In this document: positions 6,679 through 13,548 of the stretch, one piece after another
Layout of the letters: each line of letters begins with the position of its first letter
How positions within the stretch are numbered: the stretch's first letter is position 1
Assembly: GCA_009775195.1 (NCBI GenBank)
Contig: VSPF01000079.1
Location: 1-13,548 of the forward strand
Reading direction: 5' to 3'
DNA length: 13,548 bases
DNA from: Muribaculaceae bacterium
GTDB taxonomy: Bacteria > Bacteroidota > Bacteroidia > Bacteroidales > Muribaculaceae
The notes under the pieces: model-generated
The model's database searches: none
The model's input: only the letters and a program-made list of their open reading frames with translations
What the model was told of the DNA's origin: nothing
Program-made: the position numbers and the translations under genes

Positions 6679-8310
6679 ATGGCTAATATCATCCAAAAGA
6701 TACAGACCCTCTTCCCTGCCGCTACCGTCGAAGGCGATGCCACACCGCTATTTACCATCGCCGACGAGCAGTGGCACGACATGGCTGTCGCCCTGCGCGA
6801 CGATGCCGACTTAAAATTTGACTACTGCGTTACCGTGGTAGGCATGGACTGGACCGAGAGCCTCGGCGCGATTTACTACCTAATGTCTACGACCACCAAC
6901 GAGGTAATCGGCGTGAAGGTGCTTGCCCGTGGCGACCGTGAGAAACCATGGATTCACTCGGTAGAAGACGTGTGGCACGTTGCCGGTCTCTACGAGCGCG
7001 AGGTCTACGACTTCTTCGGCATCATATTCGTGGGCAACAGCGACATGCGCCGCCTGTTCCTCAACCTCGACTGGGTAGGCTACCCTCTGCGTAAAGACTA
7101 CGACGCCAACCCCGAGATTAACCCCGTGTCGATAGAAAACGAGCGTCAGACCGACTTTACCGACGTCTACACCCTCGACGACAAGGGCGAACTCGTAAAG
7201 GGCCAGCGCCGCATATTCGAGAAAGACGACTTCGTGGTCAACATAGGCCCGCAGCACCCCGCAACCCACGGCGTGTTGCGTTTCCGCACTGCCGTAAACG
7301 GCGAGGAAATCAAGAAAATCGATATCTACCTGGGCTACATACACCGTGGTATCGAGAAGCTTTGCGAGTCGCTGTCATACCCGCAGACGCTCCACTTCAT
7401 GGACCGAATGGACTACTTCTCGGCCCACAACTACCACCACGCCCTGTGTATGATAATCGAGAAGGCCGCCGGCATCGAAATCAGCCGCCGCGCCCAGGTT
7501 ATCCGCGTGATGATGGACGAGCTGTCGCGTATCGCCTCGCACTGCCTCTTTATCGGCACCTACTGCATGGACCTCGGCGCGACCACGATGCTCTTCTACA
7601 CCCTGCGCGTGCGCGAACAAATCCTCGACATCATGGAGAAGACCTGCGGTGCGCGCATGACATTCAACTACGATTGCATCGGCGGCGTCATGCAAGACCT
7701 CGCACCCGACTTTGTCGACGACGTGAAGGCCCTGCTTGAGGTGCTGCCTAAGAATATCAAGGAATATAACGAAATCTTCACCGGCAACGTCATTGCCAAG
7801 AACCGCATGGAGGGCGTAGGCGTCCTCTCGCGTGAAGATGCCATCGCTTACGGCGTGACAGGCCCGTCGGGCCGTGCCTCGGGCTGGGCGTGCGACATGC
7901 GCAAGCTCAAACCATACAGCATCTATCCCGAACTCGATTTCGAAGAGGTAGTGATGACCGAGGGTGACTCGATGGCACGCTTCAAATGCCGTATGCGCGA
8001 GATGGAAGAGTCGGCAAAAATCCTCGCCCAGCTCGTCGACAACATCCCCGAAGGCGAATACTGCGTCAAGGTGCCCAAGCTCATCAAGCTCCCTGCCGGC
8101 AAATGGTTCCAGCTTACCGAGGGTTGCCGTGGAGCTTTCGGCATCTATCTCGAGAGCGACGGCTCGGCCAAGCCCTACCGCATCAAACTGGCAACGCCGT
8201 GCCTGCCCCAGGCTGCGGTGGTCGACCACATCACACGCGGCCAGAAGATTGCCGACCTTATAACAATCGGCGGTTCGCTCGACTACATAGTCCCCGATAT
8301 CGACCGCTAA
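6679..8310 (+). CDS. nuoCD: NADH-quinone oxidoreductase fused subunit C/D
   Basis: This 543-residue protein joins two peripheral-arm subunits. Residues 1 to ~165 are the 30-kDa NuoC part, with YEREVYDFFGI at 105-115 and GYPLRKDY at 134-141. Residues ~183-543 are the 49-kDa NuoD part, which builds the quinone pocket with NuoB; it shows NIGPQHPATHGVL at 188-200, the YIHRGIEKL and MDYFSAHNY segments, and the family's C-terminal SLDYIVPDIDR. The linker between is short. Fusion is a normal gene form in several lineages including E. coli and Bacteroidota, not a frameshift artefact. The His of HPATHG and the Tyr of MDY, both near the quinone head group in known structures, are present. nuoH follows after 45 bp; no nuoE, F or G is inserted, so the NADH-oxidising module is not encoded here. 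Confidence 0.97.
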   Translation: MANIIQKIQTLFPAATVEGDATPLFTIADEQWHDMAVALRDDADLKFDYCVTVVGMDWTESLGAIYYLMSTTTNEVIGVKVLARGDREKPWIHSVEDVWHVAGLYEREVYDFFGIIFVGNSDMRRLFLNLDWVGYPLRKDYDANPEINPVSIENERQTDFTDVYTLDDKGELVKGQRRIFEKDDFVVNIGPQHPATHGVLRFRTAVNGEEIKKIDIYLGYIHRGIEKLCESLSYPQTLHFMDRMDYFSAHNYHHALCMIIEKAAGIEISRRAQVIRVMMDELSRIASHCLFIGTYCMDLGATTMLFYTLRVREQILDIMEKTCGARMTFNYDCIGGVMQDLAPDFVDDVKALLEVLPKNIKEYNEIFTGNVIAKNRMEGVGVLSREDAIAYGVTGPSGRASGWACDMRKLKPYSIYPELDFEEVVMTEGDSMARFKCRMREMEESAKILAQLVDNIPEGEYCVKVPKLIKLPAGKWFQLTEGCRGAFGIYLESDGSAKPYRIKLATPCLPQAAVVDHITRGQKIADLITIGGSLDYIVPDIDR

Positions 8311-8355
8311 ACCTCGCGACGTAACACAATAGCTAATCAGTAATATCACAGCATA

Positions 8356-9432
8356 ATGCAAGATTTTTCTTTCATCACCACGTGGATAGACAACTCGCTA
8401 CGTTCGCTCATGCCGGGCTGGCTCGCCGTTACCACCGAGTGCCTGTTGGTGGGCGTAGGCCTGCTGCTGGTCTATGCCTTGCTTGCCCTATTCTACATCT
8501 ACTACGAGCGTAAGCTCTGTGCCGCCTTCCAATGCCGCCTCGGCCCTAACCGCGTCGGCCCCATGGGTCTCTGCCAGAGTTTCGCCGATATGTTCAAGAT
8601 GCTCATCAAGGAAATCATCCACCTCAACCATATCGACCGCTTCCTCTTTGCCCTGGCACCCTATCTGGTGATTATCGCCTCGATGCTTGCTTTCGCTGTA
8701 CTGCCCTGGGGCAACGGCCTGCAAATCATCAACTTCAATATCGGCATTTTCTTCCTGATTGCCGTGTCGTCGATTGGTGTGCTGGGCATACTCCTGGCCG
8801 GTTGGTCGTCTAACAACAAGTTTACCCTCATCGGTTCGCTCCGTTCGGGTGCCCAGATGGTCAGCTACGAACTGTCAATCGGCCTGTCTGTAATCACGAT
8901 GGTATGCCTTGCCGGCACAATGTCGGTCGAGGGTATCGTTGCCGAGCAGGCCGACCTGTGGTTTATCTTCAAGGGTCACCTGCCCGCGCTTATCGCTTTC
9001 GTAATCTATATGATTGCCGGTACCGCCGAGACCAACCGTGGCCCGTTCGACCTTCCCGAGGCCGAGAGCGAGCTTACCGCCGGTTACCACACCGAGTATT
9101 CGGGTATGCACTTCGGCTTCTTCTACCTCGCCGAGTATCTCAACCTCTTCATCGTGTCGGGTGTTGCCGCCCTCCTTTTCTTCGGCGGCTGGATTCCCCT
9201 CCACTTCCCCGGTTGGGACGGCTTCAACGCCATCATGGACTACATCCCCGGCGTAGTATGGTTTATCCTCAAGGCATTCGCCCTGTCGTTCGTCATCATC
9301 TGGTTTAAGTGGACATTCCCCCGTCTGCGTATCGACCAGCTGCTGTCGCTCGAATGGAAATACCTGCTGCCAATCAACCTTGTCAACCTGGTGCTGATGG
9401 TAGTCATCATTATCACAAACTTTCACTTTTAA
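8356..9432 (+). CDS. nuoH: NADH-quinone oxidoreductase subunit H
   Basis: NuoH is the membrane subunit that contacts the peripheral arm, forms the mouth of the quinone tunnel and starts the chain of charged residues that drives ion pumping. The 358 residues and about eight hydrophobic helices fit the family. Motifs include ERK at 51-53 followed by CRLGPNRVGP (60-69), WSSNNKFTLIGSLRSGAQ in the middle loop, and AETNRGPFDLPEAESEL beginning at residue 224, then YHTEYSGMHFGFFYLAEY. The acidic residues of the conserved loops (for example Glu225, Asp and Glu in FDLPEAESE) are all present. In most nuo operons nuoI comes next. Here atpD follows after 25 bp, with neither terminator nor promoter between. 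Confidence 0.96.
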   Translation: MQDFSFITTWIDNSLRSLMPGWLAVTTECLLVGVGLLLVYALLALFYIYYERKLCAAFQCRLGPNRVGPMGLCQSFADMFKMLIKEIIHLNHIDRFLFALAPYLVIIASMLAFAVLPWGNGLQIINFNIGIFFLIAVSSIGVLGILLAGWSSNNKFTLIGSLRSGAQMVSYELSIGLSVITMVCLAGTMSVEGIVAEQADLWFIFKGHLPALIAFVIYMIAGTAETNRGPFDLPEAESELTAGYHTEYSGMHFGFFYLAEYLNLFIVSGVAALLFFGGWIPLHFPGWDGFNAIMDYIPGVVWFILKAFALSFVIIWFKWTFPRLRIDQLLSLEWKYLLPINLVNLVLMVVIIITNFHF

Positions 9433-9457
9433 ATAACAATACCCCTCCATATAAGCT

Positions 9458-10954
9458 ATGAGCGAGAAACAAGGCAAAATTGCCCAGGTCATAGGCCCGG
9501 TGGTCGACGTTGTTTTCGACGACAACGTGATACCGCCCATCTATACCGCTCTTAAAATCGACCGTCCCGAAGGCGGCGAAACCATACTCGAAGTGGAGCA
9601 GCATATCGGCGAGGATACCGTGCGCTGCGTGGCCATGGAGAGTACCGACGGCCTGCGCCGTGGTATGCCCGTGGTCAACCTCGAACGCCCAATCGCCGTT
9701 CCTACCGGCGACCAGGTAAAGGGCCGTCTGCTCAACGTGGTCGGCGAGGCCATTGACAAGCTGCCCGCGCTCAAACGCGAGAACCTGCGCTCTATCCACC
9801 AGCCCGCGCCAGAGTTCGAAAACCTTACAACCAGCACCGAAATCCTCTCGACCGGTATCAAGGTGATTGACTTGCTCGAGCCCTATAGCAAGGGCGGCAA
9901 AATCGGCCTCTTCGGTGGTGCCGGCGTAGGCAAGACCGTGCTTATCATGGAGCTTATCAACAATATTGCCAAAGGTCACGACGGTTTCTCGGTATTTACC
10001 GGTGTGGGCGAACGTACCCGCGAGGGCAACGACCTGCTCCGCGAGATGATTGAGAGCGGCGTCATGAAGTATGGCAAAAAGTTCGAAGAGGGTATGGAGC
10101 GTGGCGAGTGGAACCTCGCCGACGTCGACCACGAAGAACTCAAGAACTCACAGGCGACACTCGTGTTCGGCCAGATGAACGAGCCGCCGGGGGCACGTCT
10201 CCGTGTGGCCCTGTCGGGCCTTACTGTGGCCGAGCAGTTCCGCGACCAGGGTGCCGGCGGTAAGGACGTGCTCCTCTTTATCGACAACATCTTCCGTTTC
10301 ACCCAGGCAGGTTCCGAAGTGTCGGCCCTCCTTGGCCGTATGCCGTCGGCCGTGGGCTACCAGCCTACGCTTGCATCTGAGATGGGTGCCCTGCAGGAGC
10401 GTATCACTTCGACAAAGAACGGGTCTATTACCTCGGTGCAGGCTATCTACGTGCCTGCCGACGACTTGACCGACCCCGCTCCGGCAACGACCTTCAACTT
10501 CCTCGACGCCACCACGGTGCTCAGCCGTAAGATTACCGAGCTCGGTATCTACCCGGCCGTAGACCCCCTGGAGTCTACCTCGCGTATCCTCGACCCCAAC
10601 ATCATCGGTGAAGAGCACTATAACACTGCCCAGGCAGTGAAGCAGCTCCTTCAGAAATACAACGAGTTGCAGGATATCATCGCCATCCTCGGTGTTGACG
10701 AACTCAGCGACGACGACAAGCTCGTCGTTGCCCGCGCCCGCCGCGCCCAGCGTTTCTTGTCGCAGCCCTTCCATGTGGCCGAGCAGTTTACCGGCCTGCC
10801 GGGCGTGATGGTGCCCCTGAGCGAGACTATACGAGGCTTCAAGATGATTCTCTCGGGCGAGATGGACGAGTATCCCGAGCAGGCCTTCCTCAACGTCGGC
10901 ACTATCGACGACGCGATTGAGAAAGGCAAGCGACTCCTCGCCGAAGTAAAATAA
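9458..10954 (+). CDS. atpD: F-type ATP synthase subunit beta
   Basis: The beta subunit carries the catalytic nucleotide sites of F1. In the 498-residue product the P-loop GGAGVGKT is at 153-160, the catalytic Glu of GERTREGND is Glu185, and Walker B VLLFIDN is at 271-277 with Asp276. QMNEPPGARLR and GYQPTLASEMG are typical of beta rather than alpha. The protein is some 30 residues longer than E. coli beta, mostly due to a charged insert at about 204-231 between the GERTREGND helix and the QMNEPPG strand. In frame and with conserved flanks, the insert looks like a lineage trait. The gene opens the atp cluster, 25 bp after nuoH. No promoter is visible in front, so it probably depends on the nuo promoter. 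Confidence 0.98.
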   Translation: MSEKQGKIAQVIGPVVDVVFDDNVIPPIYTALKIDRPEGGETILEVEQHIGEDTVRCVAMESTDGLRRGMPVVNLERPIAVPTGDQVKGRLLNVVGEAIDKLPALKRENLRSIHQPAPEFENLTTSTEILSTGIKVIDLLEPYSKGGKIGLFGGAGVGKTVLIMELINNIAKGHDGFSVFTGVGERTREGNDLLREMIESGVMKYGKKFEEGMERGEWNLADVDHEELKNSQATLVFGQMNEPPGARLRVALSGLTVAEQFRDQGAGGKDVLLFIDNIFRFTQAGSEVSALLGRMPSAVGYQPTLASEMGALQERITSTKNGSITSVQAIYVPADDLTDPAPATTFNFLDATTVLSRKITELGIYPAVDPLESTSRILDPNIIGEEHYNTAQAVKQLLQKYNELQDIIAILGVDELSDDDKLVVARARRAQRFLSQPFHVAEQFTGLPGVMVPLSETIRGFKMILSGEMDEYPEQAFLNVGTIDDAIEKGKRLLAEVK

Positions 10955-10961
10955 GAGTTTA

Positions 10962-10997
10962 GAAGTCGGGGGCTTCTCGCAAGTACCCCGGAACTTC
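10962..10997 (+). other. Bulged hairpin between atpD and atpC
   Basis: GAAGTCGGGG (10962-10971) can pair with CCCCG (10986-10990) and ACTTC (10993-10997), a 10-bp stem with a 2-nt bulge and a 14-nt loop. It begins 7 bp after the atpD stop. The bases after it (GCTTTATAAAC) have no U-tract, so full termination is unlikely. It might lower distal expression or protect the upstream mRNA, fitting the need for three beta per epsilon; this role is inference. Confidence 0.4.
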
Positions 10998-11017
10998 GCT
11001 TTATAAACTAAAAAAGA

Positions 11018-11254
11018 ATGACACTCAAGATTATATCTGCCGACGCAGTGCTATATACAGGTGAAGTCAGTGCCGTGACCCTCCCCGGGAGCATGGGCGA
11101 GTTTACCGTGCTGCGCAACCACGCCTCGCTGCTGGCCACACTCTCGGCCGGTACGATACGTTATACCGACGATGCCGGGGCCGAACAGACAACTGCCGTG
11201 ACCGGCGGCATAGTCGATGTAGATAATAATGTAGTGTCTGTCTGCGTCTATTGA
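11018..11254 (+). CDS. atpC: F-type ATP synthase subunit epsilon, short form
   Basis: Epsilon is part of the central stalk, linking gamma to the c-ring, and in many bacteria inhibits ATP hydrolysis through its C-terminal helices. The 78 residues form only the N-terminal beta-sandwich: ISADAVLYTGEVSAVTLPGSMGEFTVLRNHASLLATLSAG followed by strands to the end is the standard pattern. E. coli epsilon is about 139 residues, so the whole C-terminal helical hairpin is missing. The stop is followed after one base by the atpB ATG, and no helical-domain coding is found in other frames there, so the short form is probably natural, as in relatives. Consequence by inference: no epsilon-type inhibition of hydrolysis. 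Position after atpD supports the call. Confidence 0.93.
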   Translation: MTLKIISADAVLYTGEVSAVTLPGSMGEFTVLRNHASLLATLSAGTIRYTDDAGAEQTTAVTGGIVDVDNNVVSVCVY

Positions 11255-11255
11255 T

Positions 11256-12377
11256 ATGATAAGCCGCTTCAAACATATTATACTGCTGATGTTGCTGGCT
11301 GTAGTGTCGGTCGGCGCGTCGGCATCGGAAGCCGCCGATACGGCAGAGTCGAAAATCAACCCGAAAGAGGTGATTTTCGAGCACCTCCTCGACGGCTACG
11401 GTTGGGAAGTACCCTTCGACCACCATCACCGTATGCCCCTGCCAGTGCTCTGCTATGCCTCCGACGGTTTCCACTGCTTCTCGTCGTCGCATCTCGACCA
11501 TGGTGCCGTGTACCGCGACGGCGACTGCACCTTTACCATCGGCGGTCCCGAGAGCAAGTATAAAGGCAAGCTCGTAGAGATTGTCGACGGCAAGGAAGTG
11601 CGCCCCTGGGACTTCTCGATTACCAAGAACGTATGCGCCCTCTTCATCTGCATATTGCTTGTGGGCGGCGTGATGCTCTGGCTTGCAGCCTTTCTGCGCA
11701 AGCACCCCTACAAGGCACCGCGCAAGGGCCTCGGGGCAGTCGAGGCTGTCGTCACATTTGTCTACGACGGCGTGGTAAAGCCCATTCTCGGCCCTCAGGC
11801 AAGGCGTTTCGCGCCCTACCTTATGACGGTGTTCTTCTTCATCCTGGTCATGAACCTCCTGGGCCTGGTGGTAATCTTTCCCGGCGGAGCCAACCTGACA
11901 GGCAATATCGCCGTGACGCTGGTGCTGTCAATCTGCACCTTTATCGCCACCAACTGCTTTGCCAACAAGCACTATTGGAAAGAAATCTTCTGGCCTGACG
12001 TGCCCTGGTGGCTCAAGGTGCCCCTGCCTATTATGCCAGTCATCGAAATCTTCGGCATGTTTACCAAGCCGGCAGCGTTGACTGTGCGTCTTTTCGCCAA
12101 TATGATGGGCGGCCACATGATAGTCATCACCCTGACCCTTCTGATATTCATCTTCTCGGCCATCAGCCCCGTTGCCGGTGGCGCCTCTACGGTAATATCG
12201 CTGATATTCTCGATATTCATGCTCTTGATTGACGTTCTTGTGAGCTTCATCCAGGCTTATGTCTTCACCATGCTATCTACCATCTTTATAGGCCTTGCCC
12301 AGGAAGAGGAGCATGAGAAGGAAGAAGCCGAAGATAAGCACAATATCGGCAAGGAAATCGTAGACACACTCGTATAA
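11256..12377 (+). CDS. atpB: F-type ATP synthase subunit a, with signal peptide and long N-terminal extension
   Basis: Subunit a holds the ion half-channels beside the c-ring. The C-terminal two thirds of this 373-residue protein are the standard subunit: several hydrophobic helices, the segment MPVIEIFGMFTKPAALTVRLFAN with essential Arg278 (E. coli Arg210), then NMMGGH and a final helix pair. Residues 1-23 look like a signal peptide (basic start, hydrophobic core, ASA before Ser24). Residues ~24-122 form a soluble extension with a DHHHR cluster at 55-59, preceding the first membrane helix near 127-147. The total exceeds E. coli a (271) by about 100 residues. The acidic tail EEEHEKEEAED is unusual too. 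The ATG is 1 bp after the atpC stop, so translation is probably coupled; no atpI-like gene lies between. Confidence 0.95.
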   Translation: MISRFKHIILLMLLAVVSVGASASEAADTAESKINPKEVIFEHLLDGYGWEVPFDHHHRMPLPVLCYASDGFHCFSSSHLDHGAVYRDGDCTFTIGGPESKYKGKLVEIVDGKEVRPWDFSITKNVCALFICILLVGGVMLWLAAFLRKHPYKAPRKGLGAVEAVVTFVYDGVVKPILGPQARRFAPYLMTVFFFILVMNLLGLVVIFPGGANLTGNIAVTLVLSICTFIATNCFANKHYWKEIFWPDVPWWLKVPLPIMPVIEIFGMFTKPAALTVRLFANMMGGHMIVITLTLLIFIFSAISPVAGGASTVISLIFSIFMLLIDVLVSFIQAYVFTMLSTIFIGLAQEEEHEKEEAEDKHNIGKEIVDTLV

Positions 12378-12410
12378 AAATATTAAACCACAAAATAAAC
12401 ACACACAACA

Positions 12411-12653
12411 ATGTTTGGACTTTTAGCAGCAATTGCTCCCGTACTGGGACTCGGCGCCAGCATCGGCGCCGCCATCGCCGCCATCGGCGCAGGTATCGGC
12501 ATCGGTAAAATCGGCGCTGCCGCCATGGAAGCCATCGCCCGTCAGCCCGAAGCTGCCGGCGACATCCGAAGCAATATGATAGTTATCGCGGCTCTCGTCG
12601 AAGGTGTGGCACTCTTCGCCGTCATCGTCTGCGCCCTGTGCCTGTTCATGTAA
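12411..12653 (+). CDS. atpE: F-type ATP synthase subunit c
   Basis: Subunit c forms the rotating membrane ring. The 80-residue hairpin has a Gly/Ala-rich first helix (about 5-36), the polar loop ARQPE at 43-47 that touches gamma and epsilon, and a second helix (about 55-79) with the ion-binding carboxylate Glu64 in ALVEGVALFA. Sodium-type rings usually carry a Gln in helix 1 and Ser or Thr right after the Glu; here those positions are Ile and Gly, so proton specificity is favoured. The gene lies 33 bp after atpB in a strongly A-rich, SD-less leader and 23 bp before atpF. Length and motifs are complete. Confidence 0.97.
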   Translation: MFGLLAAIAPVLGLGASIGAAIAAIGAGIGIGKIGAAAMEAIARQPEAAGDIRSNMIVIAALVEGVALFAVIVCALCLFM

Positions 12654-12676
12654 TCCACGCCCCAATACATCGCTAA

Positions 12677-13174
12677 ATGGAACTATTCACGCCCGATTTC
12701 GGCCTCGTCTTCTGGATGTTCATCGCCTTTGGCATCCTCTTCCTTGCTTTGTGGAAGTTTGCCTGGCCGGTGATACTGCGCAGTGTCGACAGCCGTGCCG
12801 ACCTTATCGACAAGGGGGTGGAATACGCCCAGGACGCTAAGGCACAACTCGACAACGCCCGTGCCGAAGCCGAGAGCTACCTCAACGACGCACGCCGCCA
12901 GCAGGCCGACATCCTGCGCGAAGCCGACAAGATGAAGACACAAATCATCGAGCAGGCCCGCAGCGCGGCACAGGTCGAAGCCCAGAAGGTGATGGACAAT
13001 GCCAAGCTCCAGATTGCCCAGCAGCAGAAGGAAGCCCAGCAGCAGTTCAGAAACCAGGTGAGCGCGTTTGCCCTCGACATCGCCGGAAAGATTGTACACA
13101 ACCAGATGCAGCAGGACGCCGCACAGGAAAAACTTGTCGACAGCCTGCTTGACCAAATCGACCCTGCAAAGTAA
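12677..13174 (+). CDS. atpF: F-type ATP synthase subunit b
   Basis: Subunit b is the peripheral stalk that holds F1 still against the membrane part. The 165 residues comprise a short N-terminus, one membrane helix (about 8-28, FGLVFWMFIAFGILFLALW), the motif KFAWPVI just after it, and then a long, highly charged Ala/Gln/Glu-rich helix (about 40-150) expected to dimerise as a coiled coil. This is the family's usual length and form. The start at 12677 places the membrane helix at the N-terminus as expected. Its stop is 6 bp before the atpH ATG, consistent with coupled expression of b and delta, which bind each other. Confidence 0.95.
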   Translation: MELFTPDFGLVFWMFIAFGILFLALWKFAWPVILRSVDSRADLIDKGVEYAQDAKAQLDNARAEAESYLNDARRQQADILREADKMKTQIIEQARSAAQVEAQKVMDNAKLQIAQQQKEAQQQFRNQVSAFALDIAGKIVHNQMQQDAAQEKLVDSLLDQIDPAK

Positions 13175-13180
13175 AAATAT

Positions 13181-13548
13181 ATGGACCAAGGTCTTATCCC
13201 ACGCCGCTATGCCAAAGCGCTCTATGCCGTAGGTGTCGAGCGCTCTGACACGGCCAATCTCTATCAGCTGATGCAGGCCTTAGGCAAGGCTTTTGCCGAT
13301 ACGCCCGGCCTCGCGGCCACCGTGGCAAACCCCTTTGTCAGCGATGCCGACAAGAGCTCGCTGCTCATCAAGGCAGTAGGCGGCAACGACGGCAAGCCCG
13401 ACGCCACCTATGTGGACTTCCTGAAGCTGCTTGAGAAAAACAAACGCACGGCCTTGGCCCGTGATATCGCCAGGGCCTATGTCGACCTCTATAGGCAGCA
13501 GAACGCCATATACCGCGTCGACATCTGCTCGGCTGCACCGATGGGCGA
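13181..13548 (+). CDS. atpH: F-type ATP synthase subunit delta (partial, runs off right edge)
   Basis: Delta (OSCP-like) sits on top of F1 and ties it to the b stalk. The ATG at 13181 opens 122 codons up to the window edge, about two thirds of the normal ~180 residues. Recognisable parts are RRYAKALYAVG near the start, NPFVSDADKSSLL, FLKLLEKNKR with the following helix, and YRVDICSAAPMG at the beginning of the C-terminal domain. Its place 6 bp after atpF is the normal order b-delta-alpha-gamma, so atpA and atpG are expected just beyond the window. Confidence 0.94.
   Translation, partial: MDQGLIPRRYAKALYAVGVERSDTANLYQLMQALGKAFADTPGLAATVANPFVSDADKSSLLIKAVGGNDGKPDATYVDFLKLLEKNKRTALARDIARAYVDLYRQQNAIYRVDICSAAPMG

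Noticed and set aside
6679..8310. nuoCD fusion as a possible frameshift or assembly error
   Set aside because: Fused nuoCD is a well-known natural form, and both halves and the linker are in one clean frame.
7375..8361. A 328-codon minus-strand open frame
   Set aside because: It is antisense to the nuoD part of nuoCD; long antisense frames are common in G+C-rich coding DNA.
10148..10774. A 208-codon minus-strand open frame
   Set aside because: Antisense to atpD, which is fully conserved across this stretch.
12411..12653. Sodium-specific c-ring
   Set aside because: The Gln in helix 1 and Ser/Thr after the key Glu expected for sodium binding are Ile and Gly here.
1..13548. CRISPR array, tRNA/rRNA genes, insertion sequences, phage genes
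   Set aside because: No regularly spaced repeats, RNA-gene-like sequences, transposase motifs or terminal inverted repeats were seen; almost all of the window is dense housekeeping coding sequence.

Overview
The window reads as chromosomal DNA of an anaerobic Bacteroidota, most likely order Bacteroidales. Four things point there. Promoters fit the Bacteroidota pattern TTTG-N19/20-TAnnTTTG, and genes lack Shine-Dalgarno sequences and have A/T-rich leaders. nuoC and nuoD are fused, with no nuoEFG beside them. The F-type ATPase order is atpD-atpC-atpB-atpE-atpF-atpH, with a truncated epsilon and a signal-peptide-bearing subunit a. A G+C-rich genome with many TCG, GGC and GCC codons would suit Muribaculaceae or a similar G+C-rich gut lineage, but that family-level guess is tentative.

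Left half, minus strand (about 1-4337). Reading in the direction of transcription from 4337, typA (ribosome-associated GTPase), folP (dihydropteroate synthase) and cdaA (membrane diadenylate cyclase) look like one operon. After a 140-bp gap with its own promoter comes gapA (glyceraldehyde-3-phosphate dehydrogenase), cut by the left edge of the window.

Centre (4338-5656). A 200-bp divergent intergenic region holds promoters facing both ways and two small palindromes. It is followed by one unrecognised secreted lipoprotein gene. A 237-bp leader region then holds a hairpin, a good promoter, two more hairpins and a possible 31-codon leader ORF whose stop overlaps the nuoA start.

Right half, plus strand (5657-13548). 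nuoA, nuoB, nuoCD and nuoH of respiratory complex I are followed after only 25 bp by atpD, atpC, atpB, atpE, atpF and the start of atpH of the F1Fo ATP synthase. No terminator or second promoter is visible between the two sets, so they are probably co-transcribed. They encode a proton- or ion-pumping module and the enzyme that spends the gradient. The usual continuation nuoI-J-K-L-M-N is absent at the junction. This nuo/atp join is the most unusual feature of the window. No RNA genes, CRISPR arrays or mobile elements were seen, and I found no clear evidence of a wholly new system.
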